A model generated the notes under the pieces. That model had not been told where the DNA came from. It worked only from the letters and a program-made list of their open reading frames with translations, and did no database searches. From positions 2,796,001 through 2,860,000 of the forward strand of contig NZ_CP070490.1 of NCBI RefSeq assembly GCF_016925635.1: a stretch of DNA of 64,000 nt. Direction: 5' to 3'. Source of the stretch: Lysinibacillus fusiformis. Its GTDB lineage: Bacteria > Bacillota > Bacilli > Bacillales_A > Planococcaceae. The translations under genes were made by a program, and so were the position numbers. Of the stretch, positions 34,834 to 44,196 are shown piece by piece; position 1 is the stretch's first letter, and each line of letters opens with the position of its first letter.

Positions 34834-35601
34834 ATGTCTTATACGATTGATAATCATGATGGCATTATGACATTTACCATTAACCGTGAAGAGAAGCGGA
34901 ATGCTGTCAATGACGAAGTGATGAATGGTCTTCAAGAAGTCATTACATATATTCGTGAGCATGAAGATGTGCGTTTTTTAGTAGTGACAGGTGCTGGCGA
35001 TAAATCGTTTTGCTCGGGAGGGGATTTATCTGAGTTTCATTCATTGGAAACAGAGGATGAGGCATTTGGTATGTTAAGTAAGATGGGGAAAATATTATAT
35101 GATCTTGCCACGCTTCCTGTACCAACTATAGCACTTATAAATGGTACTGCTGTTGGAGGAGGTTGTGAGATTGCAACGGCTTGTGATTTTCGTTTAGTCG
35201 CTAGCCATGCAAAATGTGGTTTTATTCAAGGAACACTAGCCATTACAAGTGGTTGGGGTGGCGGTACATACTTATTTGAACGAGGTTTACGTCATGATCG
35301 TGCAATGAAGATGCTAGTGGATGCAAAGCCGTACCCTGCACACTTATTATACGAGATAGGATGGGCTATGCGTGTTTTTGAAGGCTCAAAAGAAGAAGCC
35401 TTGAATGATTTTATTGAACATATGCGAGAAATCCATCCTTCTGTTCATAAAGCATATAAGGATATTGAGCTTCGAAAGTGGCGTGAGCGCAATATGTATG
35501 GGCGTGTGATGGAGGAAGTTCGTACCTGTGCAAAGTTGTGGGAAAGTGAAGCACACCATCAAGCGGTTAATAATTTCTTGACAAAGAAGAACAATAAGTA
35601 A
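34834..35601 (+). CDS. Enoyl-CoA hydratase/isomerase family protein
   Basis: 255 residues from ATG 34834 (AAAGGGGG upstream). Crotonase fold: TFTINREEKRNAVNDEVM at the N-terminus, the CoA/oxyanion-hole segment KSFCSGGDLSEF, and ALINGTAVGGGCEIATACDFR. The expected catalytic Glu region reads IQGTLAITSGWGGGTYLFER rather than the classical PELGL motif, so it may be an isomerase, decarboxylase or other crotonase. Single gene with its own terminator; not part of the B. subtilis ylb set. Confidence 0.88.
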   Translation: MSYTIDNHDGIMTFTINREEKRNAVNDEVMNGLQEVITYIREHEDVRFLVVTGAGDKSFCSGGDLSEFHSLETEDEAFGMLSKMGKILYDLATLPVPTIALINGTAVGGGCEIATACDFRLVASHAKCGFIQGTLAITSGWGGGTYLFERGLRHDRAMKMLVDAKPYPAHLLYEIGWAMRVFEGSKEEALNDFIEHMREIHPSVHKAYKDIELRKWRERNMYGRVMEEVRTCAKLWESEAHHQAVNNFLTKKNNK

Positions 35602-35607
35602 TGTATA

Positions 35608-35647
35608 AAGACAGTGATGAGAGGAAAACGTCATCACTGTCTTTTTT
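35608..35647 (+). terminator. Terminator after the enoyl-CoA hydratase gene
   Basis: Perfect 13-base stem AAGACAGTGATGA / TCATCACTGTCTT and T-run. Confidence 0.92.
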
Positions 35648-35657
35648 CATGCGATGA

Positions 35658-35685
35658 TTCTATTTTGCTCGCTTTTGCATATAGT
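35658..35685 (+). promoter_or_regulatory. SigE-like promoter of the RsfA-family gene
   Basis: TTCTATT (35658-35664; 5 of 7 to remembered -35), 13-base spacer, CATATAGT (35678-35685; 7 of 8 to the SigE -10). It lies 27 bases before the start codon. Confidence 0.5.
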
Positions 35686-35711
35686 AGTAAAAAATGCGAG
35701 GGTGATAGATT

Positions 35712-36089
35712 ATGGAATTGAAAAAAAGAAAAGATCAATGGACGAAGGAAGATGATGAAAGACTAGCAGAAATCGTATTGCATAATGTGCAGAATGGCAA
35801 AACACAGCTAGAGGCATTTGAAATGGCGGCCATAGAACTAGGTCGTACAAAACAAGCTTGTGGTTTCCGCTGGAATAAAACTTTGCGTGGGCAATATAGT
35901 CAGTCACTATTAGCTGTGCGAAATCAGCCTCAACAATCTATGCGAAGTCACTTGAAATTAGCGTTGACAAGTTTTGACGAATTAACCGAGGCTTATCAAA
36001 CACTTGAAATGAAGCACCGTGAATTGCAAAATGAACATGATAAGTTAGTGAAATGGCTTCAACAAGGTTATTCATTAATGAAAGATTAA
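35712..36089 (+). CDS. RsfA/YlbO family sporulation transcription factor
   Basis: 125 residues. N-terminal Myb/SANT-like domain (about 6-62): QWTKEDDERLAEIVLHNVQNG and ACGFRWNKTLRGQYSQSL, as in RsfA, YlbO and related prespore/mother-cell regulators. The C-terminal 30 residues are a short coiled-coil-like helix (LEMKHRELQNEHDKLVKWLQ). It is shorter than B. subtilis YlbO but lies in the same place between rpmF and panE. A SigE-like promoter precedes it. Confidence 0.88.
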   Translation: MELKKRKDQWTKEDDERLAEIVLHNVQNGKTQLEAFEMAAIELGRTKQACGFRWNKTLRGQYSQSLLAVRNQPQQSMRSHLKLALTSFDELTEAYQTLEMKHRELQNEHDKLVKWLQQGYSLMKD

Positions 36090-36488
36090 CGTTATAAGTA
36101 TGTGGCTTTTGGAACATGAATGACATTGCTTTTCTTTCCTGGAGATAAAACCCTTTCTGTATATCGTCAATAATCGGTCTATCCTGTATAATAAAAGAAC
36201 CTGCGTAGAAGGTGCCTTAGATGTATTCTGAGGCACCTTATTCTTGTAGTTTTATCTTGATTCAGCGAATGTCTATTATTCAGAGTTGAAGCGTCAGATG
36301 GGGTTTTAAAGTCTGTTGAATAGGAAACACCCCAACAAATGCGCCACGTTCTGTGATGGTGTGAACAATATCGTGTTGCGCCAAAGTATTCGGTGAATGT
36401 CACAGCTTGTTTCGAGCGTGCTTGAAGCAAGCTAGATGTAATGACGTCGAAGTAATAATGAGCAGTAAAGATGGAAAGGGTGTAGACA
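36090..36488. other. 399-base gene-poor stretch between RsfA-family gene and panE
   Basis: Holds a hairpin AAGGTGCC / GGCACCTT (36209-36239) without a T-run and a protein-like remnant on the minus strand (36280-36399). In B. subtilis ylbP (an acetyltransferase) occupies this slot; I see no resemblance of the remnant to YlbP. Confidence 0.5.
36280..36399 (-). pseudogene. Possible decayed coding fragment, minus strand
   Basis: 39-codon protein-like reading with no start: HSPNTLAQHDIVHTITERGA followed by FVGVFPIQQTLK and then a stop (36280-36282). Upstream it runs into a stop at once. The ITERGAFVGVFPI pattern is faintly CBS-domain-like; this is a weak impression. Confidence 0.3.
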
Positions 36489-37385
36489 ATGAAAGTAGCG
36501 ATAATTGGTGCAGGAGCAGTTGGTCAATTAACAGCAAGTTTTTTAGCAGAGTTTGGTGTGTCGGTGACGTTGGTTGCGAGAAGGCAGGAACAAGTAAATG
36601 AACTAAATGCCAAGAAGTTAACACGTATCAACGTTGATGGAACTAAAACTGTGCAAAGGGTTATTGCTACTACAGATTTGGCTAATTTACCAACGCACGA
36701 TTTACTAGTGATTGCTGTTAAATACGGACATTTGCAAAAACTATACAAACCATTAGCTTCATTTCCAAATGATACGCCATTACTTTTTATGCAAAATGGC
36801 TTAGCGCATTTTGAGGAGGCACTAACCTTACCGCAAAAAAATATTGCCTTTGGTTCGGTGACCTTTGGTGCTCAATTGTTGGACCAATTAACGGTTCAGC
36901 ATAGAGGAATAGGTCAATGTAAAATAGCGATAGAACGAGGAGAGCAGCAGGTCTTTCAAAAGCTACTACAATTACAGAATTCCCTATTTCCTATTGAATT
37001 GGCTAGTAATGCAGAGCAGATGCTTTTTGAAAAAGCGGTGCTTAATAGCTTAATAAATCCATTAACGGCTGTATTGCAAGTGAAGAACGGGGAGTTAGTG
37101 ACTAATCAACAAGCGTTTTTACTTATGGAAAATATTTATCGAGAGCTTACAGAAGCTTTTGGAGATATTGAACACACCATATCTTTTAGTGATGTGATAG
37201 ACTTATGTAGGAAAACGGCCAACAACACTTCATCTATGCTAGCGGATCGTCTACAGGGTCGAAAAAGTGAAATCGAAACAATTGTTGGTGTCATTCTGAA
37301 TAAAGCTTTAGCAAACGGTCATAATTTACCTACTTTGCGTACTTTATATCACCAAGTACTTGCAATAGAGGAGAGCGGTGAATAA
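36489..37385 (+). CDS. panE: 2-dehydropantoate 2-reductase
   Basis: 298 residues. NADPH-binding KVAIIGAGAVGQLTASFLAEFG at the N-terminus, the VIAVKYGHL segment and the catalytic Lys in EKAVLNSLINPLTA, all typical of the PanE/ApbA ketopantoate reductase family (pantothenate and CoA synthesis). Corresponds to B. subtilis ylbQ. RBS AAAGGGTG. The DUF3397 gene starts two bases after its stop. Confidence 0.92.
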   Translation: MKVAIIGAGAVGQLTASFLAEFGVSVTLVARRQEQVNELNAKKLTRINVDGTKTVQRVIATTDLANLPTHDLLVIAVKYGHLQKLYKPLASFPNDTPLLFMQNGLAHFEEALTLPQKNIAFGSVTFGAQLLDQLTVQHRGIGQCKIAIERGEQQVFQKLLQLQNSLFPIELASNAEQMLFEKAVLNSLINPLTAVLQVKNGELVTNQQAFLLMENIYRELTEAFGDIEHTISFSDVIDLCRKTANNTSSMLADRLQGRKSEIETIVGVILNKALANGHNLPTLRTLYHQVLAIEESGE

Positions 37386-37387
37386 CG

Positions 37388-37783
37388 TTGAAAGACCTTT
37401 TACATATAGTTATTAGTATCATTATTTTTTGTCCAATTGTTCTTTTTGTCATTGTTTATCTGGTTAGCAGAAAAGTTAAAATTCGTGGCACACATGCTTT
37501 TGGAGCAGCTTCTGATGTCACGACATTGTGCTTGTTTTTTTCTGTTCCGTTAGCTATTGGTGTGCTTTGGCGTGTAAATGTAGGGGCGCTTTTGGTGATA
37601 CTTGCAATAATGATGGCCATGATTTTTACATATATTGATTGGCGGACTAAAAAGGAATTAGAAGTGAAGCCATTATTAAAGAAAATTTGGCGCTTTTTAT
37701 TTTTAATACTTAGTACAGCGTATCTAGTAATTTGTATTGTGGGTGTCATTCAATCCATTGTGGAATATTTACAGGTTGTCTAA
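37388..37783 (+). CDS. DUF3397 family membrane protein
   Basis: 131 residues, four hydrophobic helices (about 4-26, 44-62, 64-82, 102-125). The GTHAFGAASDVTTLCLFFSVP block fits DUF3397, a Bacillales family usually next to bshC. Start is TTG 37388, only two bases after panE, with GAGGAGAG upstream, so it is probably coupled. Function unknown. Confidence 0.82.
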   Translation: MKDLLHIVISIIIFCPIVLFVIVYLVSRKVKIRGTHAFGAASDVTTLCLFFSVPLAIGVLWRVNVGALLVILAIMMAMIFTYIDWRTKKELEVKPLLKKIWRFLFLILSTAYLVICIVGVIQSIVEYLQVV

Positions 37784-38227
37784 GCATTTTCTTTTCATGT
37801 TGAAGCTTTAAGCGTTAAAATAATAGCATTAAAATAGTTATAAAAATCATTCTATAGGAATGAGAATATTGATTGAATTCATAAACCTTAGTACTAGAAG
37901 CATAGTTCAGTGACATGGACGAAGTGCAAAGGCGGTCTCGAATTATTTATCTTGACCCAACACAGGTTTTTGTACCGAAAGCGAAAGCGGGTACAGAAAA
38001 ATCCTTCTTGAGGGAGAGGGATGGCTTATTTCAACAAGTATTCAAATGCTTGCTGAAACATCGTCAAAAAGTGTTTGATGCCCCGAAGCCGCTAATGATG
38101 TCGCGGATTTTTCGAGCTATCTGAAAGTCGAGGCGACATTAAAAGCAACGTGTGCATAGTATGAATGAAATTCAATGTCTCGTTATGAGTAAGGAAATGA
38201 TTTAGTGAGTAGAGGAGTTTATGTTAA
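37784..38227. other. 444-base stretch with decayed coding fragments before bshC
   Basis: No intact gene. An open frame 37915-38124 has no ribosome site. Overlapping it in other frames are protein-like pieces: STSIQMLAETSSKSV (about 38029-38073) and NDVADFSSYLKVEATLKA (about 38091-38147). Together they suggest a gene broken by frameshifts; the AETSSKSV motif is reminiscent of a chemoreceptor signalling domain, but only weakly. Confidence 0.4.
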
Positions 38228-39844
38228 ATGAAACTGGAGTCAATCCAAGTACCTATAAAAAATCATGTGCTAGCAGATTACTGGTCGCCAAATACTGCCA
38301 TTCATCAATTTTTTGAGTATGATTACAATGATCAAGCTTTTGAGAAAAGAGCGGAGCATTTAGCGCGATATACCCGTGACCAAAAAGAGTTAACAGCAAT
38401 CATCCGTCAATTTATGGAGCCACTCGGGTTATCCCAAAAAACGAATGAGCATTTAGAACAATTAGAGCAAGGAGCTATGGTAATAGTCGGTGGACAACAA
38501 GCAGGTATCTTAACTGGCCCTCTTTACTCCGTTCATAAAGCTATTTCAGTTATTGCATTAGCGAAAGAGCAAAGCGCAAAGCTTCAACAGCCTGTTATCC
38601 CTGTTTTTTGGATAGCTGGAGAAGACCATGACTTAGAAGAAATTAATCATACCTATACAGTGCATGGGGAATTGCTAAAAAAGCGAACTTATGGTGAACG
38701 CTCTAGACGTAAAACGATGGCTTCTGCAACAGCCTTAAACAAAGAGTCAATGACGCAATTAATTAATACGATTATTCGAGATATTGGGGAAACAGAGTAT
38801 ACAGAAGCGCTGATTAAGCAATTAGTTGACGCGTTGAACGGTAGTGAAACATTTACGGATTTCTTTGCCTGTCTAATGCATCAATTATTCAAAGAGGAAG
38901 GCTTATTATTGATCGATGCCGCCAACTTTCAATTCCGTCAATTTGAAAGCAAATATTTTGCACAAATCATTCAATCCAATGAAGAAATTGCTAGAGTCGT
39001 AACGGAAAAGGAAGAGGAGCTTGAGCGTGCTGGCTATGGTAAGCCTATTTTGGCAACATATGAAGCCGCTAATTTATTTTATGTAGAGGATGGGGAGAGA
39101 CATCTTTTAGAAAGAAAAAATGATCTGTTTGTTAATTTAGCGGCTAACCTCAAATTTACACAAGAAGAGCTGTTAGAAATAGCGCTTAATCATCCTGAAC
39201 GTTTAAGTAATAATGTAGTAACTCGTCCATTGATGCAGGAGATGACATTGCCAGTATTAGCGTTTGTTGGCGGACCAGGAGAGTTAGCTTATTGGGCAAC
39301 ACTGAAAAATGCATTTTCAGCTTTAGACTTACAAATGCCCATTTTTGCTCCACGCCTTCATATCACCATTGTCACTCGTCATGTAGAGCAATTATTACGT
39401 GAGCATCAACTAACTGTTACTGACGTATGGGAAGGAAAAGCGTTGCAAATGAAAGAACGCTTTATTGCAGATGTACAGGACATTGAAGCCAAACGTCAAA
39501 TTCAAGCTATGCAGCAGTTGTTAACAGAAAAATATGAGGAGTTAGCCTCCTATTTAGAGAAACAGCATTTGCATTTAGATAAAATTCTTGAGAAAAATCA
39601 AGAAAATCATGCAAAGCAATTTGATTACCTGCAGCAAAAAATTGAACAAACTGTATTGAGTAAGCATGAAACGACTATTCGTAAATTTATGACACTGCAA
39701 AATGAATTGTATCCGAATGATGGTTTCCAAGAGAGAACCTTTAATCCATACCAATATTTCAATGAGTTTGGACCTATGTTAATTGCTGAAATGCTGAAGC
39801 AAAATTATAGCATCGGTAAACACCACTATTTACTTTATTTATAA
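38228..39844 (+). CDS. bshC: Bacillithiol synthase BshC (putative cysteine-adding enzyme)
   Basis: 538 residues, normal for BshC. A Rossmann-like core with VGGQQAGILTGPLYSVHKA and PVFWIAGEDHDLEEINHTY, and a C-terminal coiled-coil (about 405-480) rich in Gln/Lys/Glu. BshC adds Cys to GlcN-malate, the last step of bacillithiol synthesis. Corresponds to B. subtilis yllA and lies directly upstream of mraZ, as in Bacillus. RBS GAGGAG before ATG 38228. Confidence 0.95.
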   Translation: MKLESIQVPIKNHVLADYWSPNTAIHQFFEYDYNDQAFEKRAEHLARYTRDQKELTAIIRQFMEPLGLSQKTNEHLEQLEQGAMVIVGGQQAGILTGPLYSVHKAISVIALAKEQSAKLQQPVIPVFWIAGEDHDLEEINHTYTVHGELLKKRTYGERSRRKTMASATALNKESMTQLINTIIRDIGETEYTEALIKQLVDALNGSETFTDFFACLMHQLFKEEGLLLIDAANFQFRQFESKYFAQIIQSNEEIARVVTEKEEELERAGYGKPILATYEAANLFYVEDGERHLLERKNDLFVNLAANLKFTQEELLEIALNHPERLSNNVVTRPLMQEMTLPVLAFVGGPGELAYWATLKNAFSALDLQMPIFAPRLHITIVTRHVEQLLREHQLTVTDVWEGKALQMKERFIADVQDIEAKRQIQAMQQLLTEKYEELASYLEKQHLHLDKILEKNQENHAKQFDYLQQKIEQTVLSKHETTIRKFMTLQNELYPNDGFQERTFNPYQYFNEFGPMLIAEMLKQNYSIGKHHYLLYL

Positions 39845-39927
39845 AATCAATAAATAGATACTTTATACCTAAGTGGTAATTTGATATCATGTGAATTTGA
39901 TGAATTATGTCGAGATAAATAGTATTT

Positions 39928-39961
39928 AAAGAGCTATCCTACTAAGGGTGGCTCTTTTTTT
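39928..39961 (+). terminator. Terminator after bshC
   Basis: AAAGAGCTATCC / GGGTGGCTCTTT imperfect stem followed by a T-run; separates bshC from the dcw cluster. Confidence 0.75.
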
Positions 39962-40044
39962 GTATCATTTAGCTTATATCAAAAAAATCCCTAAAGGTCT
40001 AATTGCACATTAAGAGATAAAATGTCAAGTTTTTTTTAAAAAAA

Positions 40045-40088
40045 GTGGAGGAAAGTGGGGGGATGTGGTACATTATTTAATAAAGTGG
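40045..40088 (+). promoter_or_regulatory. MraZ-box array upstream of mraZ
   Basis: GTGG occurs at 40045, 40055, 40065 and 40085, all in phase on a 10-base period (the 40075 position is skipped). MraZ is known to bind TGGGN-like repeats spaced 10 bases apart before its own gene. The third and fourth repeats flank an AT-rich -10-like segment (TACATTATTTAAT). Confidence 0.7.
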
Positions 40089-40098
40089 GGTGAGTAGT

Positions 40099-40530
40099 AT
40101 GTTCATGGGAGAATATCAACACTCCGTTGATGCGAAAGGGCGATTAATCGTACCGGCAAAATTTCGTGAAGCTTTAGGCGAAACGTTTGTTGTCACAAGA
40201 GGTCTCGATAACTGTCTATTTGGCTATCCTATGAATGAATGGCGAAAACTCGAAGAGAAATTAAAAGGTTTACCGATGACCAAAAAGGATACACGAGCAT
40301 TTGCAAGGTTTTTCTTTTCTGGAGCAACAGAGGTAGAAATAGACAAGCAGGGGCGTATCAATATCCCAGCTACTCTTATGCAACATGCACATCTAGTGAA
40401 AGAATGTGTGGTGTTAGGAGTTTCAAATCGAATTGAGATTTGGGCTAAGGATGCTTGGGAAGCTTACTTTAGTGAGTCTGAACAATCTTTTAATGAAATT
40501 GCAGAAAATATGATTGGCTTTGATTTTTAA
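40099..40530 (+). CDS. mraZ: Transcriptional regulator MraZ
   Basis: 143 residues with two SpoVT/AbrB-like half-domains, each with the DxxGR motif: [22 protein letters not shown] and [17 protein letters not shown]. MraZ forms a ring and represses the dcw cluster in other bacteria. Start ATG 40099 (MFMGEYQ) has GGGGTGAG upstream. First gene of dcw. Confidence 0.96.
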   Translation: MFMGEYQHSVDAKGRLIVPAKFREALGETFVVTRGLDNCLFGYPMNEWRKLEEKLKGLPMTKKDTRAFARFFFSGATEVEIDKQGRINIPATLMQHAHLVKECVVLGVSNRIEIWAKDAWEAYFSESEQSFNEIAENMIGFDF

Positions 40531-40591
40531 CTTTTATAGGCATTACAACGTGATAGTTGAATGAGGTTAAGGCCTGAGAGGAGCGAGTGGT

Positions 40592-41542
40592 ATGTTCGAT
40601 CATACAACCGTGTTATTAAAAGAAACTGTTGATGGGTTGAACATAGATCCTGATGGTGTATATGTGGACTGTACATTAGGCGGTGCAGGACATAGTGAAT
40701 ATCTAGTACAACAATTATCAGATAAAGGCCGTTTAATTTGTTTTGATCAAGATATGACGGCTATTGAAAATGCGAAAATTCGATTAGCACCTTATATTGA
40801 GCGTGTTACATTTATCCATTCGAATTTCCGTTACTTAAAGGAAGAGCTATTAGCTCATGGTATTGAGCAGGTTGATGGCATTTTATATGACTTAGGCGTA
40901 TCTTCTCCACAATTAGATACACCTGAAAGAGGCTTTAGCTATCACCATGATGCACCACTTGATATGCGTATGGATCAAACCGCAACACTGACAGCATCAG
41001 AGGTAGTTAATCAATGGGCATACGAAGATCTAGTTCGTATATTTTTCCGTTATGGCGAAGAAAAGTTTTCCAAACAAGTAGCGCGTAAAATTGAAGAGGC
41101 TCGTAAAATAGCACCGATTGAAACAACAGGTCAACTTGTAGAATTAATTAAAGAGGGTATTCCAGCAGCGGCACGCCGAAAAGGTGGACATCCGGCAAAG
41201 CGCATTTTCCAAGCAATAAGAATTGCTGTCAACGATGAGCTAGGCGCAGCAGAGGATTCATTAGTCGATGCGATTGATATGATTAACGTAGGGGGGCGCA
41301 TTAGTGTCATTACGTTCCATTCATTGGAGGACCGCCTATGCAAGACAATCTTTAAGGAAGCGTCATCATTACCGGAATTACCACCAAATTTACCTGTAAT
41401 TCCTGATGACATGAAGCCAACTTTAAAGCTTATTACACGAAAGCCCATTATTCCTTCTGAGGAAGAATTGGCAGTTAATAATCGTGCGCGTTCAGCGAAG
41501 CTTAGAGTGGTGGAAAAAATTAACGACAAAGGGCGTGAGTAA
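40592..41542 (+). CDS. rsmH: 16S rRNA (cytosine1402-N4)-methyltransferase RsmH
   Basis: 316 residues. [16 protein letters not shown]-binding [14 protein letters not shown], the [18 protein letters not shown] block and [12 protein letters not shown] are diagnostic of RsmH (MraW). Methylates C1402 in 16S rRNA. RBS GAGAGGAG. ftsL starts immediately after the stop. Confidence 0.97.
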   Translation: MFDHTTVLLKETVDGLNIDPDGVYVDCTLGGAGHSEYLVQQLSDKGRLICFDQDMTAIENAKIRLAPYIERVTFIHSNFRYLKEELLAHGIEQVDGILYDLGVSSPQLDTPERGFSYHHDAPLDMRMDQTATLTASEVVNQWAYEDLVRIFFRYGEEKFSKQVARKIEEARKIAPIETTGQLVELIKEGIPAAARRKGGHPAKRIFQAIRIAVNDELGAAEDSLVDAIDMINVGGRISVITFHSLEDRLCKTIFKEASSLPELPPNLPVIPDDMKPTLKLITRKPIIPSEEELAVNNRARSAKLRVVEKINDKGRE

Positions 41543-41914
41543 ATGGCAGCAGTTCGTGTAAGGCAACAGCACCAACATCAACAAGTGCAACAACCGATAA
41601 CACCACCAAGTCCACAACCCACTATCATACGTCGTAAAAAAACGAACCAAAAGTTTGAAAAGACAATGCTAATTGTTTTAGTTGGTATTATTGCTGTATT
41701 AGGAATACTCGTGTTAAATAAACAAGCAGCGATTCAAACAACAAGTATAGACATTCAAAAAATCGAATCAGAAGCAGAAGAGATTGCGAAACAGAATGTT
41801 GACTTAACGGTTCGTGTAAGTGAACTTTCTACATACGAAAACATATGGAAAAAAGCCAAAGAACTCGGTTTAACTCAAAATGAGAAAAATGTAAAGGTAG
41901 TGCCGGGAGAATGA
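41543..41914 (+). CDS. ftsL: Cell division protein FtsL
   Basis: 123 residues: a Gln/Pro-rich cytoplasmic N-terminus (1-45), one membrane helix (about 46-64), and an extracytoplasmic coiled coil with a final EKNVKVVPGE. Divisome subunit that pairs with DivIC and DivIB and regulates septal synthesis. Its start abuts the rsmH stop and its stop overlaps the pbpB start (ATGA). Confidence 0.92.
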   Translation: MAAVRVRQQHQHQQVQQPITPPSPQPTIIRRKKTNQKFEKTMLIVLVGIIAVLGILVLNKQAAIQTTSIDIQKIESEAEEIAKQNVDLTVRVSELSTYENIWKKAKELGLTQNEKNVKVVPGE

Positions 41915-44139
41915 AAAAAAAGAGATTTCGATTCCAATGGGGAGCCTTTCTATTATTAATTTTTTATGGAGGGCTCTTTTTTCTATTATTTACAAGAATG
42001 GTGACATTACAGGCTACAGGTGAAGTAGAAGGACAAGAGCTTGCAGCGAGAGCAGCAGCTAAGTATGGAAAAGAAAGTGTGATTACAGCCAATCGTGGGA
42101 AGATTTATGATCAAAATGGACAAGTGATTGCGGAGGATACATTAAGTTATCGCATGATTGCCATTGTAAGTGAAAAGGCTACAACAGATCCTAAGAATCC
42201 ACGACATGTAGTGGATTCCGAGAAAACGGCAAAAGTTCTAGCAAAATATATTCCAGCGATAAAGGAAAAGGAAGACGAGATTGTTAAAAAACTGAACAAT
42301 CGATATAGAAGTGATGGTGAACCTTTATATCAAGTTGAGTTTGGTAGCGCAGGTCGTGGCATTAGTCACGAGGTCATGAGTAAAATAAAGGAAGAAAAAT
42401 TACCAGGAATTCTATTTGTGAGTGACTTAAAACGTTATTATCCAAATGGTGTATTTGCCTCTCATTTAATTGGCTATGCTCTGAAAAAAGATAATAAAGA
42501 TGGCACAGTCACTACAAAGGGAGAAATGGGCCTAGAATATACGTATGATAAAGAACTTACAGGCGTTAATGGCAAAGTGGAATATGAGACAGATGCTTTC
42601 CGCTATTTACTTCCGAACAGTGAGAAAATGATTACACCTGCTAAAAATGGGGATGACATTTATTTAACGCTCGATAAAACAATCCAAAGCTTTTTAGAGG
42701 AAGCAATGACAAAGGTAGAACAGGAATATAATCCTGAGTCTATGACCGCAGTTGTAGCAGATCCAAAAACCGGGAAAATTTTAGCGATGTCACAGCGTCC
42801 TACATTTAACCCAGAAACACGTGATAGTCAAAATATGAAGTGGCTGAATGAGGTAATTGAGGAAACAATTGAGCCTGGTTCAACGATGAAGACATTCACG
42901 CTTGCCTCTGCTATTGATACAAATACATGGGCTCCAAATGAAAAATACCAATCGGGTTCTTATACAGTACATGACCGAACAATTCGAGACCATAACCAGG
43001 TTGGATGGGGACTAATCCCTTATTTACAGGGGTTCCAGCGTTCATCGAATACAGCCATGGCCCACCTATTAAAATTGATTGGCGATGATGTCTTTGTTGA
43101 ATATTTAGACCGCTTTGGCTTTGGCCACAAAACAGGAATTGATTTACCGAACGAAGCAGCAGGTACTATTTTATCGAAGTATCCTATTCAACGAGTGACA
43201 ACAACATATGGACAAGGGTCAACCGTAACACCTATCCAAATGATCCAAGCCATGACTGCCATTGCGAATGATGGTAAGATGATGCAGCCATATGTTATCG
43301 ACCGTATCGTTGATTCCTCAACAGGAAAAGTTATTCAAAATCATGAGCCGGTAGAAAAAGGACAGCCAATAAAAGCTGATACAGCGAAACAAGTGCGAGA
43401 AATCCTTGCTTCTACATTAACCTCTGAATATGGTACTGCGAAGGATTTTGTACTAGAGGATTACGAGGTTGCAGGAAAGACGGGGACAGCCCAAATACCA
43501 AGAGCAGATGGTACTTATTCTTGGGGTGCTAACCAATTCCTATATTCATTTTTAGGAATGGCGCCTGTTGATGATCCACAGTTAATCATGTATGTCTCAG
43601 TAAAAAAACCTAAGCTAAACAATGAGCTTGGATCTGTACCAGTATCAAAAGTCTTTAATCCAGTTATGTTAAATAGTTTAAAGCACCTTAATATCAATCC
43701 AGATGACGTGCAGCATGTTAATAAAGTCAGCATTCAAGATTATACAGGTCAAAGTGCTGAAGCGGTTGAAGTAGAATTAGGAAATGATGGATTACAACCA
43801 ATCGTTGTTGGCAGTGGTGGTAAAATTATTGAACAATATCCGACGAACAGTCAAAAGCTCGTAAAAGGTAGTTTGGTATTTTTAAAGACTGATGGCGAAA
43901 TAACATTGCCAGACTTTACGAATTGGTCGTTACGTAATTTACTAGTCTTCAAATCCATGACTGGACTAGAGATGGAAATATTCGGTGAAGGCTTTGTAGC
44001 CAGTCAAAGTGTTTCAGCTGGAACCGTCATTACTGATAGTTCACCGATTGTTGTCAAGCTCAAAACACCTGCTGAAAGCTTTGTACAAGATGTTGAAGCT
44101 GCCTCTGAGGGTGAAGTTGAAGAAGTAGAGGATGAATAA
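41911..44139 (+). CDS. pbpB: Penicillin-binding protein 2B (septal transpeptidase)
   Basis: 742 residues. N-terminal membrane anchor (about 10-28), class B dimerisation domain (NRGKIYDQNGQVIAEDTLSY), transpeptidase with Ser324 in EPGSTMKTFTL, SSN in QRSSNTAMAH and KTGTAQ, then two C-terminal PASTA segments (about 610-725) and an acidic tail. Septal cross-linking partner of FtsW. Start overlaps ftsL by four bases. Confidence 0.96.
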   Translation: MKKKRFRFQWGAFLLLIFYGGLFFLLFTRMVTLQATGEVEGQELAARAAAKYGKESVITANRGKIYDQNGQVIAEDTLSYRMIAIVSEKATTDPKNPRHVVDSEKTAKVLAKYIPAIKEKEDEIVKKLNNRYRSDGEPLYQVEFGSAGRGISHEVMSKIKEEKLPGILFVSDLKRYYPNGVFASHLIGYALKKDNKDGTVTTKGEMGLEYTYDKELTGVNGKVEYETDAFRYLLPNSEKMITPAKNGDDIYLTLDKTIQSFLEEAMTKVEQEYNPESMTAVVADPKTGKILAMSQRPTFNPETRDSQNMKWLNEVIEETIEPGSTMKTFTLASAIDTNTWAPNEKYQSGSYTVHDRTIRDHNQVGWGLIPYLQGFQRSSNTAMAHLLKLIGDDVFVEYLDRFGFGHKTGIDLPNEAAGTILSKYPIQRVTTTYGQGSTVTPIQMIQAMTAIANDGKMMQPYVIDRIVDSSTGKVIQNHEPVEKGQPIKADTAKQVREILASTLTSEYGTAKDFVLEDYEVAGKTGTAQIPRADGTYSWGANQFLYSFLGMAPVDDPQLIMYVSVKKPKLNNELGSVPVSKVFNPVMLNSLKHLNINPDDVQHVNKVSIQDYTGQSAEAVEVELGNDGLQPIVVGSGGKIIEQYPTNSQKLVKGSLVFLKTDGEITLPDFTNWSLRNLLVFKSMTGLEMEIFGEGFVASQSVSAGTVITDSSPIVVKLKTPAESFVQDVEAASEGEVEEVEDE

Positions 44140-44196
44140 CACTGAATAGAAGTCCACTTTATTTCATACGTTGTAAAAAACAAGGTGTGATGTCGA

